A stretch of 64,000 nucleotides of DNA from Pandoraea apista (GCF_001465595.2 NZ_CP013481.2:2356001-2420000), one strand, 5' to 3'. Shown: positions 9,369 to 18,924, counted from the first letter of the stretch. Made by a program: numbers and translations. The notes: generated from the letters alone by a model not told the origin.

Positions 9369-10595
9369 GTGTCTCACTCAGTAACGTCGGTTTCCAGATT
9401 CTGGTTTCCCTTCTCGCTTGTGCTCTTCGAGTTCGCCGTCTACATCTCGAACGACATGATCATGCCCGGCATGCCGCTGGTCACGCGTGAGTTCGGTGCG
9501 TCGGCGGACATGACCACGCTGGCGCTCACCGCTGCCATGCTCGGCAACGCCAGCCTGCAATGGCTGCTCGGACCGCTGGCCGATCGTTTCGGACGCCGTC
9601 GCGTGCTGCTCTCGGGGCTCGCGATGTTCGTCATGGCGTGTCTTGCCATGCACTACGTGCAGACCATGCCGCAATTCATCGTGCTGCGTTTCCTTCAGGG
9701 CATGGGCTGCTGTTTCGTGCTGACGGTGGGATATCCGACCGTGCATGAAGCGTTCGAAGAGAAGACGGCGGTTCGCGTCATGGCGCTCATGGCGAATGTC
9801 TCGTTGCTCTCGCCGCTCTTCGGGCCGCTGGCGGGCGCTGCGGTAGTGTCGTACTGGCCGTGGCGCAGTATCTTCTGGCTGATCGCCATCGTGGCCGTGT
9901 TCTCGTTCATCGGGCTGTATCGCACCATGCCGGAACTCTCTCGGCATGACCGGGGCGCGCTGAACGCGAAACAACTCTGGGCGGGCTACAAGCTGCCGCT
10001 CTCGAGCGCCCGCTTCTGGCGGGGTGCGGTGCTCACGGGGATTGCCGTCACGCCGCTGCTTACGTGGATCGCACTCGGTCCTGTGTTCCTGATCGAGCGC
10101 GCCGGACTGTCGCAGATGCAGTATGCCGTGCTGCAAGTGCCGGTATTCGCCGCGTTGATTCTCGGCAATGTGCTACTCGCCCGTCAGGTCGGCCGATGGT
10201 CCAACGGCCGATTGCTTGCGACGGGCGTGGCTGCCATGCTGATCGGTGCGGCGGTATCGCTGATCGGCACGGCGATTCTGGCGCCGGGGTACCCGGCGTT
10301 GCTCATCGGCACGTCGCTGCACGCGTTCGGCATGGGCATGTGCTACGGCGTCGTCTATCGGCAGTCGCTGTTCGCGGTGGACAGCCCGAATCGCGCAACG
10401 GTCGCGGGCATGCTGAGCATGATCACCATCGTTGTCGCGGTGGCGGTGATCGAGGCAATGAAGGTGGCGTATCTCCATTTCGGGGATGCTGCGCTTGGTA
10501 TTGGCGCGATGATGGCCGCGGCGCTCGTCGCTGTGCTCGCTGCGAACTTCGTGCCGCCGCCCGCGCAGGACGCCCTGGCGCAACCGGGACGCTAG
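9369..10595 (+). CDS. MdfA-family MFS multidrug/cation antiporter
   Basis: A 408-residue major facilitator with about 12 membrane segments. The first helix carries LFEFAVYISNDMIMPGMP, closely matching the MdfA subfamily, including the membrane-embedded Glu used for cation and drug recognition. LLGPLADRFGRRRVLL is the loop 2-3 signature, and LRFLQGMGCCFVLTVGYPTV with ALMANVSLLSPLFGPLAG is the antiporter motif region. I chose the GTG at 9369 because AAAGGAG (9352-9358) lies 10 nt before it; the open frame extends to 9288 through the preceding terminator. The inferred role is proton-coupled export of cationic or neutral drugs. Confidence 0.88.
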   Translation: MSHSVTSVSRFWFPFSLVLFEFAVYISNDMIMPGMPLVTREFGASADMTTLALTAAMLGNASLQWLLGPLADRFGRRRVLLSGLAMFVMACLAMHYVQTMPQFIVLRFLQGMGCCFVLTVGYPTVHEAFEEKTAVRVMALMANVSLLSPLFGPLAGAAVVSYWPWRSIFWLIAIVAVFSFIGLYRTMPELSRHDRGALNAKQLWAGYKLPLSSARFWRGAVLTGIAVTPLLTWIALGPVFLIERAGLSQMQYAVLQVPVFAALILGNVLLARQVGRWSNGRLLATGVAAMLIGAAVSLIGTAILAPGYPALLIGTSLHAFGMGMCYGVVYRQSLFAVDSPNRATVAGMLSMITIVVAVAVIEAMKVAYLHFGDAALGIGAMMAAALVAVLAANFVPPPAQDALAQPGR

Positions 10596-10616
10596 CCGTC
10601 TGCCGGGCATGAAATG

Positions 10617-10651
10617 AAAAACGCCAGCGGAACGTTCGCTGGCGTTTTTTT
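10617..10651. terminator. Bidirectional terminator between convergent genes
   Basis: The stem ACGCCAGCG/CGCTGGCGT (10621-10629/10637-10645) is preceded by AAAA and followed by TTTTTT, so it can end both the MFS transcript and the LpxO-like transcript. Confidence 0.88.
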
Positions 10652-10663
10652 ATGTGCGGTGTC

Positions 10664-11599
10664 TCAGCCGTGTGCGCGTTCGTCGGTGACGGCTTCGCGA
10701 CGATGCACTTCCGCGTGCGAGCCGTGTGCTACCGGATCAGCCTCGGGCGCATTGGCCGCCAGCGTGCCCGCAGCGTTTTGAGTCGTTGCGGTGGGTGCGG
10801 CGTAGTAGTCGCGCTCCCACTTCTCGTGATTGGTCTTCGCTTGCTGCAATTCCGGTGTGAGCGGGGCGAAGGCCAGCAGCAGCTTGTTGAGCCAGGACAC
10901 CGGGACTTTGCAGGGGCGCTCGAAGTCGACGAACAGCACCACACGGGTTTCGTCGGTGTCGTTGTGGACTTGATGCGGGTACGCGTCGTCGAAGATCACC
11001 GCGCGATTCGCCTGCCAGACATAGCGCTGGCCATCGACTTCGATCCAGCAGTGCTCACGCTGGCGCGGCACCTTCAGCGCGAGGTGCAGGCGCAGCACGC
11101 CGTTGTACGGGCCGCGATGCAGCGGGATCTGCTTGCCGGGCGAGAGGATGGAGAAGAACGCCGTGCGCAACCCGGGAATGCCTTCGAGGGCGCGCGCCGT
11201 GGCCGGACAGCGGGCGAGATTTCGCTCGGCACGCATGCCGTAGCCGAGAAACACGAAGGTCTGCCACTGATGGTCTTGCGTGATGGTGGCGACGTCGGGC
11301 GAGATCTCGTGAAATGCGGGCAGACGCCCCGGGGTGGCCAGCACGGCTTCGAGCTCTTTGGCGATCGCCGGCGCTTGCGCTTCGAGGGCATCGACCCAGG
11401 GGAACTGAGCGTTATCGAAGATGGGCTTGTCGCCGACCAGCGAGCCGTGAGCGATGCGGCGTTGTGCGGATTCAACACACTGAAAGAAAAATTTGGCGAG
11501 CCAGCGGGGAAGAGTACGGTTGGGGTTCTGCACGGGCGATCGTGTAGCACTCAACGTCGGCCTCCAGGGCGGAAATGAGGGAACCGGGCCGGCGGGCAT
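10664..11599 (-). CDS. Aspartyl/asparaginyl beta-hydroxylase-fold dioxygenase, LpxO-like
   Basis: A 311-residue protein with the Fe(II)/2-oxoglutarate aspartyl/asparaginyl hydroxylase fold. In order it carries CPATARALEGIPG, AFFSILSPGKQIPLHRGPYN (first iron His), GVLRLHLALKVP, FDDAYPHQVHNDTDETRVVL (second His) and DFERPC. This order matches LpxO, which 2-hydroxylates the secondary acyl chain of lipid A, but I cannot exclude a protein or peptide hydroxylase. The ATG at 11599 is provisional; a GTG at 11533 would remove a Pro-rich start that looks unconserved. It is divergent from the yej operon. Confidence 0.8.
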   Translation of the reverse strand: MPAGPVPSFPPWRPTLSATRSPVQNPNRTLPRWLAKFFFQCVESAQRRIAHGSLVGDKPIFDNAQFPWVDALEAQAPAIAKELEAVLATPGRLPAFHEISPDVATITQDHQWQTFVFLGYGMRAERNLARCPATARALEGIPGLRTAFFSILSPGKQIPLHRGPYNGVLRLHLALKVPRQREHCWIEVDGQRYVWQANRAVIFDDAYPHQVHNDTDETRVVLFVDFERPCKVPVSWLNKLLLAFAPLTPELQQAKTNHEKWERDYYAAPTATTQNAAGTLAANAPEADPVAHGSHAEVHRREAVTDERAHG

Positions 11600-11804
11600 G
11601 TGTCTTTCAGTGCGGTGAACGCCGGGCTTTTGGGTACAATTGTCGCGCGGTCCGGCCGTGCCGCCAAGCCTCATGCGGGAAATGTGCGTGGCGGTGTGGT
11701 TACGAGACGTTACCAGATGTCGCGGCCAAGCGAAGGGGGAGGGCCGGCGGCGTCCCGGCCCCGGCAGGCAGTCAGGCGTTTGCGCCGACCAACACAGGAG
11801 ACGC

Positions 11805-13895
11805 ATGAAAGCGCGCACAACACGGCATCCACACACCACGCGGAGTTCGCTTCGCGGCTTCGTGTTTTCTCTGGCTTCCAAGGCGTTTCCGACGTCGCGC
11901 GCTTGTCTCGATGTGTCATCTGCCGCCGCCTCGTGCGCCCGCACCGAGCGCTTGCGCGACCGCCCCGGCAGGGTTTGTCGCCGGTGGCGTGCGCTGACAT
12001 GGGTTCCGATGCTCTTGACGGGCCTTCTGCTGGCGCCCATGGCGCATGCCAAGTACGCTATCGCGCAATACGGTGAGCCCAAGTATCCGGAGGGATTCAC
12101 GCACTTCGACTACGTCAATCCGGACGCGCCGCGTGGCGGCACGCTAACATTGGCCAATCCCGATCGTCGCACCAGCTTCGACAAATTCAACCCGTTCACG
12201 CTGCGTGGCACGTCGCCGCCGGGCGTGGCCGGTCTCATGTTCGAGACGCTCGGCATTGGCAGCGCGGATGAACCGGCGACCGTCTACGGCCTGCTCGCCG
12301 ACGATATCGCCGTGGCTGCCGATGGCGCCTCGGTCACGTTCCACATCAATCCGGCGGCACGTTTCAACAACGGCGACGCGGTCAGCGCGCAGGACGTCAA
12401 GTACTCCTTCGATACCCTGATGAGTCCGCAGGCGGCACCGGGCTTCAAGGTCATGCTCTCTGACGTGAAGGGGGTGACGGTTCTTGACAACCGCCGCGTG
12501 CGCTTCGACTTTCGACGCGTGAGTCCCGACCTGCCGCTGCTCGTGGCCTCGGTGCCGGTCTTCTCGCCGAAGTGGGGCGTGGGAGCCGATGGCAAACGCA
12601 AGGCGTTCGATGCGCTGACGTTCGAGACGCCGGTGGCGAGTGGCCCCTATCTGATCGAGTCGTACGACGGCGGCCGGCGTATCACCTTCCGGCGCGATCC
12701 GAAGTACTGGGGGAATCATCTCCCGGTGCGGCGCGGCACCTATAACTTCGATCGCATCGTCTACAAACTGTACTCCGACGACATCGTGCGGCTCGAAGGC
12801 TTCAAGGCGGGCGAGTTCGACGCGATCACCGAGTATCGTGCGCGAAGCTGGGTGCGCAGTTACGTGGGCAAGCGTTTCCGCGACGGCGAACTGATCAAGC
12901 GTGAGTTCGTCCACCACAATGCGGCCGGCATGCAAGGGTTCATTCTGAACCTGCGGCGCGACATGTTCCGCGACGTGCGCGTGCGCCGCGCGCTCGATCT
13001 CGCGCTCGACTACCAGTGGCTCAACCGGCAACTGTTCTACAACCAGTATCAGCGCATCTACAGCTATTTCACCAACGGCGATCTCGCGGCGCGCGGCATG
13101 CCTAGCGCGGCAGAGTTGAAGCTGCTCGAGCCGCTGCGCAACAAGCTCGATCCGGCAGTGTTCGGGCCGATGGTCGTGCAGCCGACGACTACGCCGCCCG
13201 CGAGCCTGCGCGAGAATCTGCGCGAGGCGCGGGCGTTGTTGGCGCAAGCCGGATGGACCTATCGCGACGGTGCGTTGCGTAACGCGAAGGGCGAGCCGTT
13301 CGTGTTCGAGTTTCTCGACGACGGCGGTTCGATGGGACCGGTCGCGTCCGCTTACGCGCGTAATCTCGCGAAGCTCGGCATCACGCTGAACTTCCGCACG
13401 AGTGATTTTGCGTTGTATCAGAAGCGCATCGAGACGTTCGACTTCGACATGATTTCGCTGCGCTATCCCGATTCGCAGATTCCGGGCACCGAATTGATCG
13501 ACCGGTTCGGCAGTCAGTCGGCCAATGTGGAAGGCTCGGATAACGTCATCGGTCTCAAAGACCCCGCCGTCGATGCCCTGCTGACTGCGCTGGTACGCGC
13601 GCATACCTACGAGGATCTCGTGGCCTCGGCGCGCGCGCTCGATCGCGTGCTGATGCACGGCTACTACATCGTGCCGCACTGGTTCTCGTCGACGCATCGC
13701 ATGGCGTACCAGCAATATCTGCGCTTCCCGGAAACACTGCCGCTGTACTACACCGCAGAGGGCTGGCTCGTGTCGATGTGGTGGGATTCGCGTGCGGGGC
13801 AGGGCAAGGCGGCTACGACGGGTGGGGCGACATCACAGGCATCCCCGGCATCCCCGTTGGCCGGCGCATCTGCTGCGTCTGCGGTATCCCGATAG
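11805..13895 (+). CDS. yejA: Periplasmic peptide-binding protein of a YejABEF-type ABC importer
   Basis: A 696-residue extracellular solute-binding protein family 5 member. The mature region begins KYAIAQYGEPKYPEGFTHFD, followed by YVNPDAPRGGTLTLANPDRR, both typical of YejA. FNNGDAVSAQDVKYSFDTLM, FRRDPKYWGNHLPV and the C-terminal YIVPHWFSSTHRMAYQQYL follow. AGGAG at 11796-11800 supports the ATG at 11805. That start leaves about 70 residues, rich in Arg, Ser and Cys, before the hydrophobic signal segment WVPMLLTGLLLAPMAHA, which is unusual. It heads a four-gene peptide importer operon. Confidence 0.92.
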   Translation: MKARTTRHPHTTRSSLRGFVFSLASKAFPTSRACLDVSSAAASCARTERLRDRPGRVCRRWRALTWVPMLLTGLLLAPMAHAKYAIAQYGEPKYPEGFTHFDYVNPDAPRGGTLTLANPDRRTSFDKFNPFTLRGTSPPGVAGLMFETLGIGSADEPATVYGLLADDIAVAADGASVTFHINPAARFNNGDAVSAQDVKYSFDTLMSPQAAPGFKVMLSDVKGVTVLDNRRVRFDFRRVSPDLPLLVASVPVFSPKWGVGADGKRKAFDALTFETPVASGPYLIESYDGGRRITFRRDPKYWGNHLPVRRGTYNFDRIVYKLYSDDIVRLEGFKAGEFDAITEYRARSWVRSYVGKRFRDGELIKREFVHHNAAGMQGFILNLRRDMFRDVRVRRALDLALDYQWLNRQLFYNQYQRIYSYFTNGDLAARGMPSAAELKLLEPLRNKLDPAVFGPMVVQPTTTPPASLRENLREARALLAQAGWTYRDGALRNAKGEPFVFEFLDDGGSMGPVASAYARNLAKLGITLNFRTSDFALYQKRIETFDFDMISLRYPDSQIPGTELIDRFGSQSANVEGSDNVIGLKDPAVDALLTALVRAHTYEDLVASARALDRVLMHGYYIVPHWFSSTHRMAYQQYLRFPETLPLYYTAEGWLVSMWWDSRAGQGKAATTGGATSQASPASPLAGASAASAVSR

Positions 13896-13939
13896 ATTCT
13901 CCCTGAGCGCCAGGTACCGACAGGAGCTGTTCCCCAACC

Positions 13940-14995
13940 ATGTGGTCCTACATACTCAAACGTCTGCTGATCATGATCCCGACGTTGCTCGGCGTGATCA
14001 CGCTCACCTTCGTCGTTATTCAATTCGTGCCGGGTGGGCCGGTCGAGCAGGTGATGCTCGAACTCAAGGGCCGGGGTGGTGGCGGTGAGGCGAGCGGTGG
14101 CGGAGGCGGTAGCGATTATCGCGGACGCCGCGGTATCGACGCGCAGCAGCTCGCACAGATCAAGGCGCTCTACGGCTTCGACAAGACCCCGGCGGAGCGC
14201 TACTGGCTGATGCTCAAACGCTTCGCGAAATTCGATCTCGGCGAGAGTTACTTCCGTCATCAGAGCGTGTGGTCGTTGATTGTCTCGAAGCTGCCGGTAT
14301 CGATTTCTCTCGGGCTATGGACGTTTTTCCTCACATACCTGATATCGGTGCCGTTGGGCATTGCCAAGGCGGTACGCAACGGGTCCCGTTTCGACACGCT
14401 CACGAGTCTGGTCGTGCTCGTGGGCTATGCGATTCCGGGCTTCGTGCTCGGGGTGTTGCTGCTGGTGCTCTTCGGCGGTGGCACGTTCTGGCAGGTGTTC
14501 CCGTTGCGCGAGCTTGTCTCCGATAACTGGAGCGATTTGTCGTGGCCGGCAAAGATTACCGATTATCTGTGGCACATCACGCTGCCGGTGACGGCGTCGG
14601 TCGTTGGCAGTTTCGCGGTAATCACCATGCTCACGAAGAATGCCTTCCTCGACGAAATTCGCCGGCAGTATGTGCTGACGGCGCGCGCCAAAGGGCTCTC
14701 CGAGCGCAAGGTACTGTTCAAGCATGTCTTTCGTAACGCGTTGATTCCGCTGATTACCGGTTTCCCGGCGGCCTTCATCGGTGCGTTCTTCGCCGGGTCT
14801 TTGCTGATCGAGACGCTGTTCTCGCTCGACGGTCTCGGTCGCCTGTCGTACGAATCGGTGCAGCGTCGCGACTATCCGGTCGTGCTCGGCTCGCTGTATC
14901 TGTTCACGCTCATCGGCTTGCTCACCAAGCTCATCTCCGACCTGTGCTACGTGCTGGTCGACCCGCGCATTCAATTCGATCGAGTGGAGCACTGA
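13940..14995 (+). CDS. yejB: Peptide ABC transporter permease
   Basis: A 351-residue inner-membrane permease. The N-terminus MWSYILKRLLIMIPTLLGVI is the first membrane helix of DppB/OppB-type subunits. A glycine-rich periplasmic insertion (about residues 48-62) follows, and then the transport core with the EAA-like loop (LTARAKGLSERKVLFKHVFR) that contacts the ATPase. The end, DLCYVLVDPRIQFD, is typical. It is the second gene of yejABEF, 44 nt after yejA and 1 nt before yejE. Confidence 0.94.
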   Translation: MWSYILKRLLIMIPTLLGVITLTFVVIQFVPGGPVEQVMLELKGRGGGGEASGGGGGSDYRGRRGIDAQQLAQIKALYGFDKTPAERYWLMLKRFAKFDLGESYFRHQSVWSLIVSKLPVSISLGLWTFFLTYLISVPLGIAKAVRNGSRFDTLTSLVVLVGYAIPGFVLGVLLLVLFGGGTFWQVFPLRELVSDNWSDLSWPAKITDYLWHITLPVTASVVGSFAVITMLTKNAFLDEIRRQYVLTARAKGLSERKVLFKHVFRNALIPLITGFPAAFIGAFFAGSLLIETLFSLDGLGRLSYESVQRRDYPVVLGSLYLFTLIGLLTKLISDLCYVLVDPRIQFDRVEH

Positions 14996-14996
14996 C

Positions 14997-16103
14997 GTGA
15001 CCCGATCCGCCACGCCATCGCCACGCCCATCGCCGTTCGCCTCATCGCCCGCGCCATCGCGCGCGCCGCGCTGGCGTGTGTGGCGGCGCTTTCGCAGCCA
15101 TCGCATGGGTTATTGGAGCCTCATCGCGTTTGTTGTGCTGTTCGGCATCAGCCTGTTTGCCGAAGTCATCGCCAACGACAAGCCGTGGGTCGTTCGCTAC
15201 GAAGGGCAATGGTATTTCCCGCTCGTGAAGACGTACCCCGAATCGACCTTCGGCGGCGACTTCCCGACACCGACCGATTACCTCGACCCGTTCATCGAGG
15301 GGCGGATTCGCTCGGGCGAGAACTTCGCGATCTACCCGCCAGTGCGCTATAGCTACGACACCATCAACTATTTTGCGAAGGTGCCCAATCCTGCGCCCCC
15401 GTCCTCGGAGAACTGGCTGGGTACGGACGATCGCGGGCGAGACGTCTTCTCTCGGCTGCTCTACGGGTTCCGGCTCTCGGTGATCTTCGCGCTGGCGTTG
15501 ACTGTCTCGGGTACCTTGCTTGGGGTGCTGGCCGGTGCCGTGCAGGGCTTTTACGGCGGGCGCATCGATCTGACGCTGCAACGCCTGATCGAAATCTGGG
15601 GATCGCTGCCCGAGCTGTATCTGCTCATCATTTTTGCGTCGATCTTCGAGCCGCACCTCTGGCTGCTCTTCGTGCTGCTCTCGCTGTTCGGCTGGATCGG
15701 CTTGTCCGACTACGTGCGGGCCGAGTTTCTGCGCAATCGTCAGCTCGATTACGTGCGCGCGGCGCGGGCGATGGGATTATCGAACTGGCAGATCATCCGG
15801 CGTCACGTGCTGCCCAACAGCATGACGCCCGTCATCACGTTTCTGCCGTTCCGCATGAGCGGGGCGATTCTGGCGCTCACGAGTCTCGACTTTCTCGGAC
15901 TCGGTGTGCCGCCACCCACGCCAAGCCTTGGCGAACTTCTCAACCAGGGCAAGGCAAATCTCGACGCGTGGTGGATTTCGCTGGCCACATTCGTGGTGCT
16001 GGTGCTCACGCTGTTGTTGCTCACGTTCATGGGAGACGCTTTACGCAACGCGCTGGATACGCGCGTTGCAGACAAGCAGGCTGCGGCCGGGGGGGCAATG
16101 TGA
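14997..16103 (+). CDS. yejE: Peptide ABC transporter permease
   Basis: A 368-residue permease starting at a GTG one base after the yejB stop, so probably translationally coupled. The first 30 residues are Ser/Pro/Arg-rich, then RFRSHRMGYWSLIAFVVLFG enters the membrane. NWLGTDDRGRDVFSRLLYGF and the EAA loop RAARAMGLSNWQIIRRHVLP are DppC/YejE signatures. The large periplasmic loop after helix 1 (YEGQWYFPLVKTYPESTFGG) is characteristic of YejE. Its end overlaps the yejF start (ATGTGA). Confidence 0.94.
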   Translation: MTRSATPSPRPSPFASSPAPSRAPRWRVWRRFRSHRMGYWSLIAFVVLFGISLFAEVIANDKPWVVRYEGQWYFPLVKTYPESTFGGDFPTPTDYLDPFIEGRIRSGENFAIYPPVRYSYDTINYFAKVPNPAPPSSENWLGTDDRGRDVFSRLLYGFRLSVIFALALTVSGTLLGVLAGAVQGFYGGRIDLTLQRLIEIWGSLPELYLLIIFASIFEPHLWLLFVLLSLFGWIGLSDYVRAEFLRNRQLDYVRAARAMGLSNWQIIRRHVLPNSMTPVITFLPFRMSGAILALTSLDFLGLGVPPPTPSLGELLNQGKANLDAWWISLATFVVLVLTLLLLTFMGDALRNALDTRVADKQAAAGGAM

Positions 16104-17695
16104 GCGGGCCGCTTCTCAGTATCGAAAACCTGTCGGTGCGCTTCGGCGACACCGACGCGGTGAAGGACATCAGCCTGGCCATCGAGCGGGGCGAGCGCGT
16201 CGCGCTGGTCGGTGAGTCGGGCTCGGGCAAGAGCGTGACGGCACTGGCCATTCTGCGCCTGTTGCAGGACGCCCAGATTCGCGGACGCATCCTGCTCGAC
16301 GGCGTGGACCTGGCGTCGCTGAGCGAGCGCGCCATGCGCGGCGTACGCGGCAACGACGTTGCCATGATCTTCCAGGAGCCGATGACCGCGCTCAATCCGC
16401 TCTATCCGATTGGCGAGCAGATCGCGGAGGCGCTCGAGTTGCACGAGGGACTTTCTTCCCGAGATGCCAGGACGCGTGCGGTGGAGTTGCTGCGCCGTAC
16501 CGGCATTCCCGAGCCGGAACGCCGCGTGTCGCACTTCCCGCATGAGCTGTCCGGCGGCCAGCGCCAGCGCGCCATGATTGCGATGGCGCTCGCGTGCCGT
16601 CCCAAGTTGCTGCTGGCAGACGAGCCGACCACGGCGCTCGATGTGACCATTCGTACACAGATCATCGAGCTGCTGCTCGAACTGCAACGCGACGCCGCCG
16701 AAAAGCGCGGTATGGCGGTGCTGCTCATTACGCACGATCTGAATCTGGTGCGGCGGTTCGCCCAACGCGTTGCGGTGATGGAAAAGGGCGTCCTCGTAGA
16801 GTGCGCCGATACGGAGACGCTCTTCGCGAATCCGCAGCATCCGTATACGAAGAAGCTCATCGATAGCCGTCCGCAACGTGAGATTCACCCCGTGCTGCCG
16901 ATTGCGCCGGTGTTGCTCGAAGCGCGGGGCGTCACGGTGGATTACCCGACCGCACAGCCGGGGATGCGTGGCTGGTTCCGCCGCGGGCGGTTCCGGGCGG
17001 TGCATCCGGTCGATCTGGCCGTGCGTCAGGGGGAGACGCTCGGCGTGGTGGGTGAGTCGGGCTCGGGCAAGACGACGCTTGCCATGGCGTTGCTCGGGCT
17101 TCAGCACGCAAGCGCCGGGCAAATCGAGTTTCAGGGCGAACCACTTTCGTCCTATCGGGGTGCCGCGCAACGCACCTTGCGCTCACGCATGCAGATCGTG
17201 TTTCAGGACCCGTTTGGTTCGCTGTCGCCGCGCATGACCATCGAGGAGATTGTGGGGGAGGGGCTTGCCCTGCATCGTCCGGAGCAGACAGAGGACGAAC
17301 GGCGCGCCCGTGTGGCGGACGTGTTGCGCGAAGTGGGGATCGATGCTCGTGCCATGTCGCGCTATCCGCACGAGTTCTCGGGCGGTCAACGGCAGCGGAT
17401 TGCGATTGCGCGCGCGCTTGTCGTCGATCCGCAAATTCTTGTGCTCGACGAGCCGACCAGCGCGCTCGACGTCTCGATTCAGCAGCAGGTGCTCCATTTG
17501 CTTGCGCAATTGCAGATCAAGTACAACCTGAGCTACCTCTTCATCAGTCACGATCTGGCGGTCATGCGTGCCATGGCGCACCGTGTTCTGGTGTTCAAGG
17601 ATGGGCATCTCGTGGAGCAGGGGGATACGGAGTCGGTATTTTTTGAGCCACAAAACGAGTACACCCGGGAATTGGTCGCGGCGGCCATGTTATAG
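16100..17695 (+). CDS. yejF: Peptide ABC transporter, fused double ATP-binding subunit
   Basis: A 531-residue protein with two complete ABC ATPase domains, which together power the YejBE pore. The Walker A motifs are GESGSGKS (N-half) and GESGSGKT (C-half). The signature motifs are LSGGQRQRAMIA and FSGGQRQRIAIA. The Walker B regions are LLLADEPTTALD and ILVLDEPTSALD. The GTG at 16100 overlaps the yejE stop. The usual family length is about 530 residues. Confidence 0.94.
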   Translation: MSGPLLSIENLSVRFGDTDAVKDISLAIERGERVALVGESGSGKSVTALAILRLLQDAQIRGRILLDGVDLASLSERAMRGVRGNDVAMIFQEPMTALNPLYPIGEQIAEALELHEGLSSRDARTRAVELLRRTGIPEPERRVSHFPHELSGGQRQRAMIAMALACRPKLLLADEPTTALDVTIRTQIIELLLELQRDAAEKRGMAVLLITHDLNLVRRFAQRVAVMEKGVLVECADTETLFANPQHPYTKKLIDSRPQREIHPVLPIAPVLLEARGVTVDYPTAQPGMRGWFRRGRFRAVHPVDLAVRQGETLGVVGESGSGKTTLAMALLGLQHASAGQIEFQGEPLSSYRGAAQRTLRSRMQIVFQDPFGSLSPRMTIEEIVGEGLALHRPEQTEDERRARVADVLREVGIDARAMSRYPHEFSGGQRQRIAIARALVVDPQILVLDEPTSALDVSIQQQVLHLLAQLQIKYNLSYLFISHDLAVMRAMAHRVLVFKDGHLVEQGDTESVFFEPQNEYTRELVAAAML

Positions 17696-18004
17696 GGCCG
17701 TGACGGGGCGATGAAACGTCACATAACGTCGCGCAACATCGGCTAAATCGCAAAGGCTTGATTGGTAATGAAAATTTTCTGATTGTGCTGATTGTTTTTT
17801 TCTATTACCTTTTGACATCATGTGACGTTCACATTACTATCGCGTACCAATTAAGTTGAATATTCAACGAGTTAACAGGTCAGTTCAGACGACAATTCCG
17901 GTGGTGTCTCGCCGGACGTGACTCGAAGATGTTCGACATCGCAGCATCCTGTTGCACCTGACGAGCTACTCATCGGCCATCCGACACACTCAACCCGGCG
18001 ACCA
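17696..18004. other. AT-rich 309-nt intergenic region upstream of the NlpC/P60 gene
   Basis: This region is clearly more AT-rich than its surroundings. It contains the ACGTCACAT word at 17716-17724, its exact reverse complement at 17820-17828, and a strong promoter (separate entry). No open frame in it looks coding. Confidence 0.7.
17812..17840 (+). promoter_or_regulatory. Sigma-70 promoter with a palindromic operator in the spacer
   Basis: A perfect TTGACA (17812-17817), a 17-nt spacer and TACTAT (17835-17840). The spacer holds the inverted repeat ATGTGACGTTCACAT (17820-17834). A protein bound there would block polymerase, so repression is likely. Transcription would begin near 17847 and give a leader of about 155 nt. 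Confidence 0.72.
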
Positions 18005-18697
18005 ATGCAGACGACGACCCCTTCGCGCACCCGCAAGACACTCCTTCTCGCGTTCACTGCCGCAGGCCTCGTCACCGCCTCGTTGACGGCGAAGGCTGAC
18101 GATTACAACAATGGTCCGAGCCCCGCTGCCCGTGCCGCCGCCGCCATTCAGGCTAGCAACACTTCCCAAAATGCTACGAGCAACGTCACCGATGCCCCGC
18201 AGGCGGCGGTCGAAGAGTCGCGCGTGCAACGTGCACAGAAACTGCTCTCGAACGTTACCGACAAGGCGTCGGACGTCGTACTTGGCGCGCTGAATTACAT
18301 TGGCGTTCGCTATAAGTACGGTGGCAATACGCCGGATAGCGGTCTGGATTGCAGCGGTTTCGTGCGCTACGTGTTCCAGGACACGCTCAATTTCATGCTG
18401 CCGCGCCGCTCGGAAGAAATGAGTCAGGTGGGTGAACGCATTGCCAAGACCGATCTGAAGCCGGGCGATCTGGTGTTCTTCAACACGATGCGCCGCAGCT
18501 TCTCGCACGTCGGTATCTATATTGGCGGCGACAAGTTCGTGCACGCCCCGGCCACCGGCGGCAAGATCCGCGTGGAAGACCTGCGCGAGTCGTACTGGTC
18601 CGCGCGCTATAACGGTGCCCGCCGTGTCGAAACGCTCAAGGCGAGTGCAGAACTCACGCGTGTCGAGCAGCTCTTCAAGAACGACCATCCGATGTAA
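18005..18697 (+). CDS. Exported NlpC/P60 cell-wall peptidase
   Basis: A 230-residue protein with a signal peptide (basic start, LLLAFTAAGLVTASLTAKA). A low-complexity linker follows, then a C-terminal NlpC/P60 domain from about residue 95. The catalytic Cys is in LDCSGFVRYVF, the catalytic His in SFSHVGIYIGG, and FVHAPATGGKIRVED supplies the third polar position. PRRSEEMSQVG and DLKPGDLVFF are also family motifs. Such enzymes cut peptidoglycan stem peptides, usually D-Glu-mDAP bonds. It is monocistronic, with a regulated-looking promoter and its own terminator. Confidence 0.92.
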   Translation: MQTTTPSRTRKTLLLAFTAAGLVTASLTAKADDYNNGPSPAARAAAAIQASNTSQNATSNVTDAPQAAVEESRVQRAQKLLSNVTDKASDVVLGALNYIGVRYKYGGNTPDSGLDCSGFVRYVFQDTLNFMLPRRSEEMSQVGERIAKTDLKPGDLVFFNTMRRSFSHVGIYIGGDKFVHAPATGGKIRVEDLRESYWSARYNGARRVETLKASAELTRVEQLFKNDHPM

Positions 18698-18750
18698 GTC
18701 GCGATGTCGGCCTGTCCCACCGATTCGGCGGGCGGCGACGCGAACGAAAA

Positions 18751-18778
18751 AGCCGCCCACTTGGGCGGCTTTTCTTTT
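18751..18778. terminator. Intrinsic terminator after the NlpC/P60 gene
   Basis: AGCCGCCC-ACTT-GGGCGGCT is preceded by GAAAA and followed by TTTCTTTT. It can act in both directions between the convergent NlpC/P60 and patatin genes. Confidence 0.85.
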
Positions 18779-18924
18779 GGCGTGTCTATTGGTCTATTGA
18801 ATGGAGGGCGGCGATGGTGCCGGCGCGGGGCGGTGGGCTTGCCTGCCGCCGGGCTAGACGTGGCGAGCCCTCTTTCCCGATTGAGGGCGAGAGCGGCTGC
18901 CTCGGCGCGATTCTCGGCAATACG

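Noticed and set aside
12144..13715. 523-codon minus-strand frame
   Set aside because: Opposite yejA, which is well supported.
17820..17834. CRP site
   Set aside because: TGTGA and TCACA are present but separated by 3 nt instead of 6.
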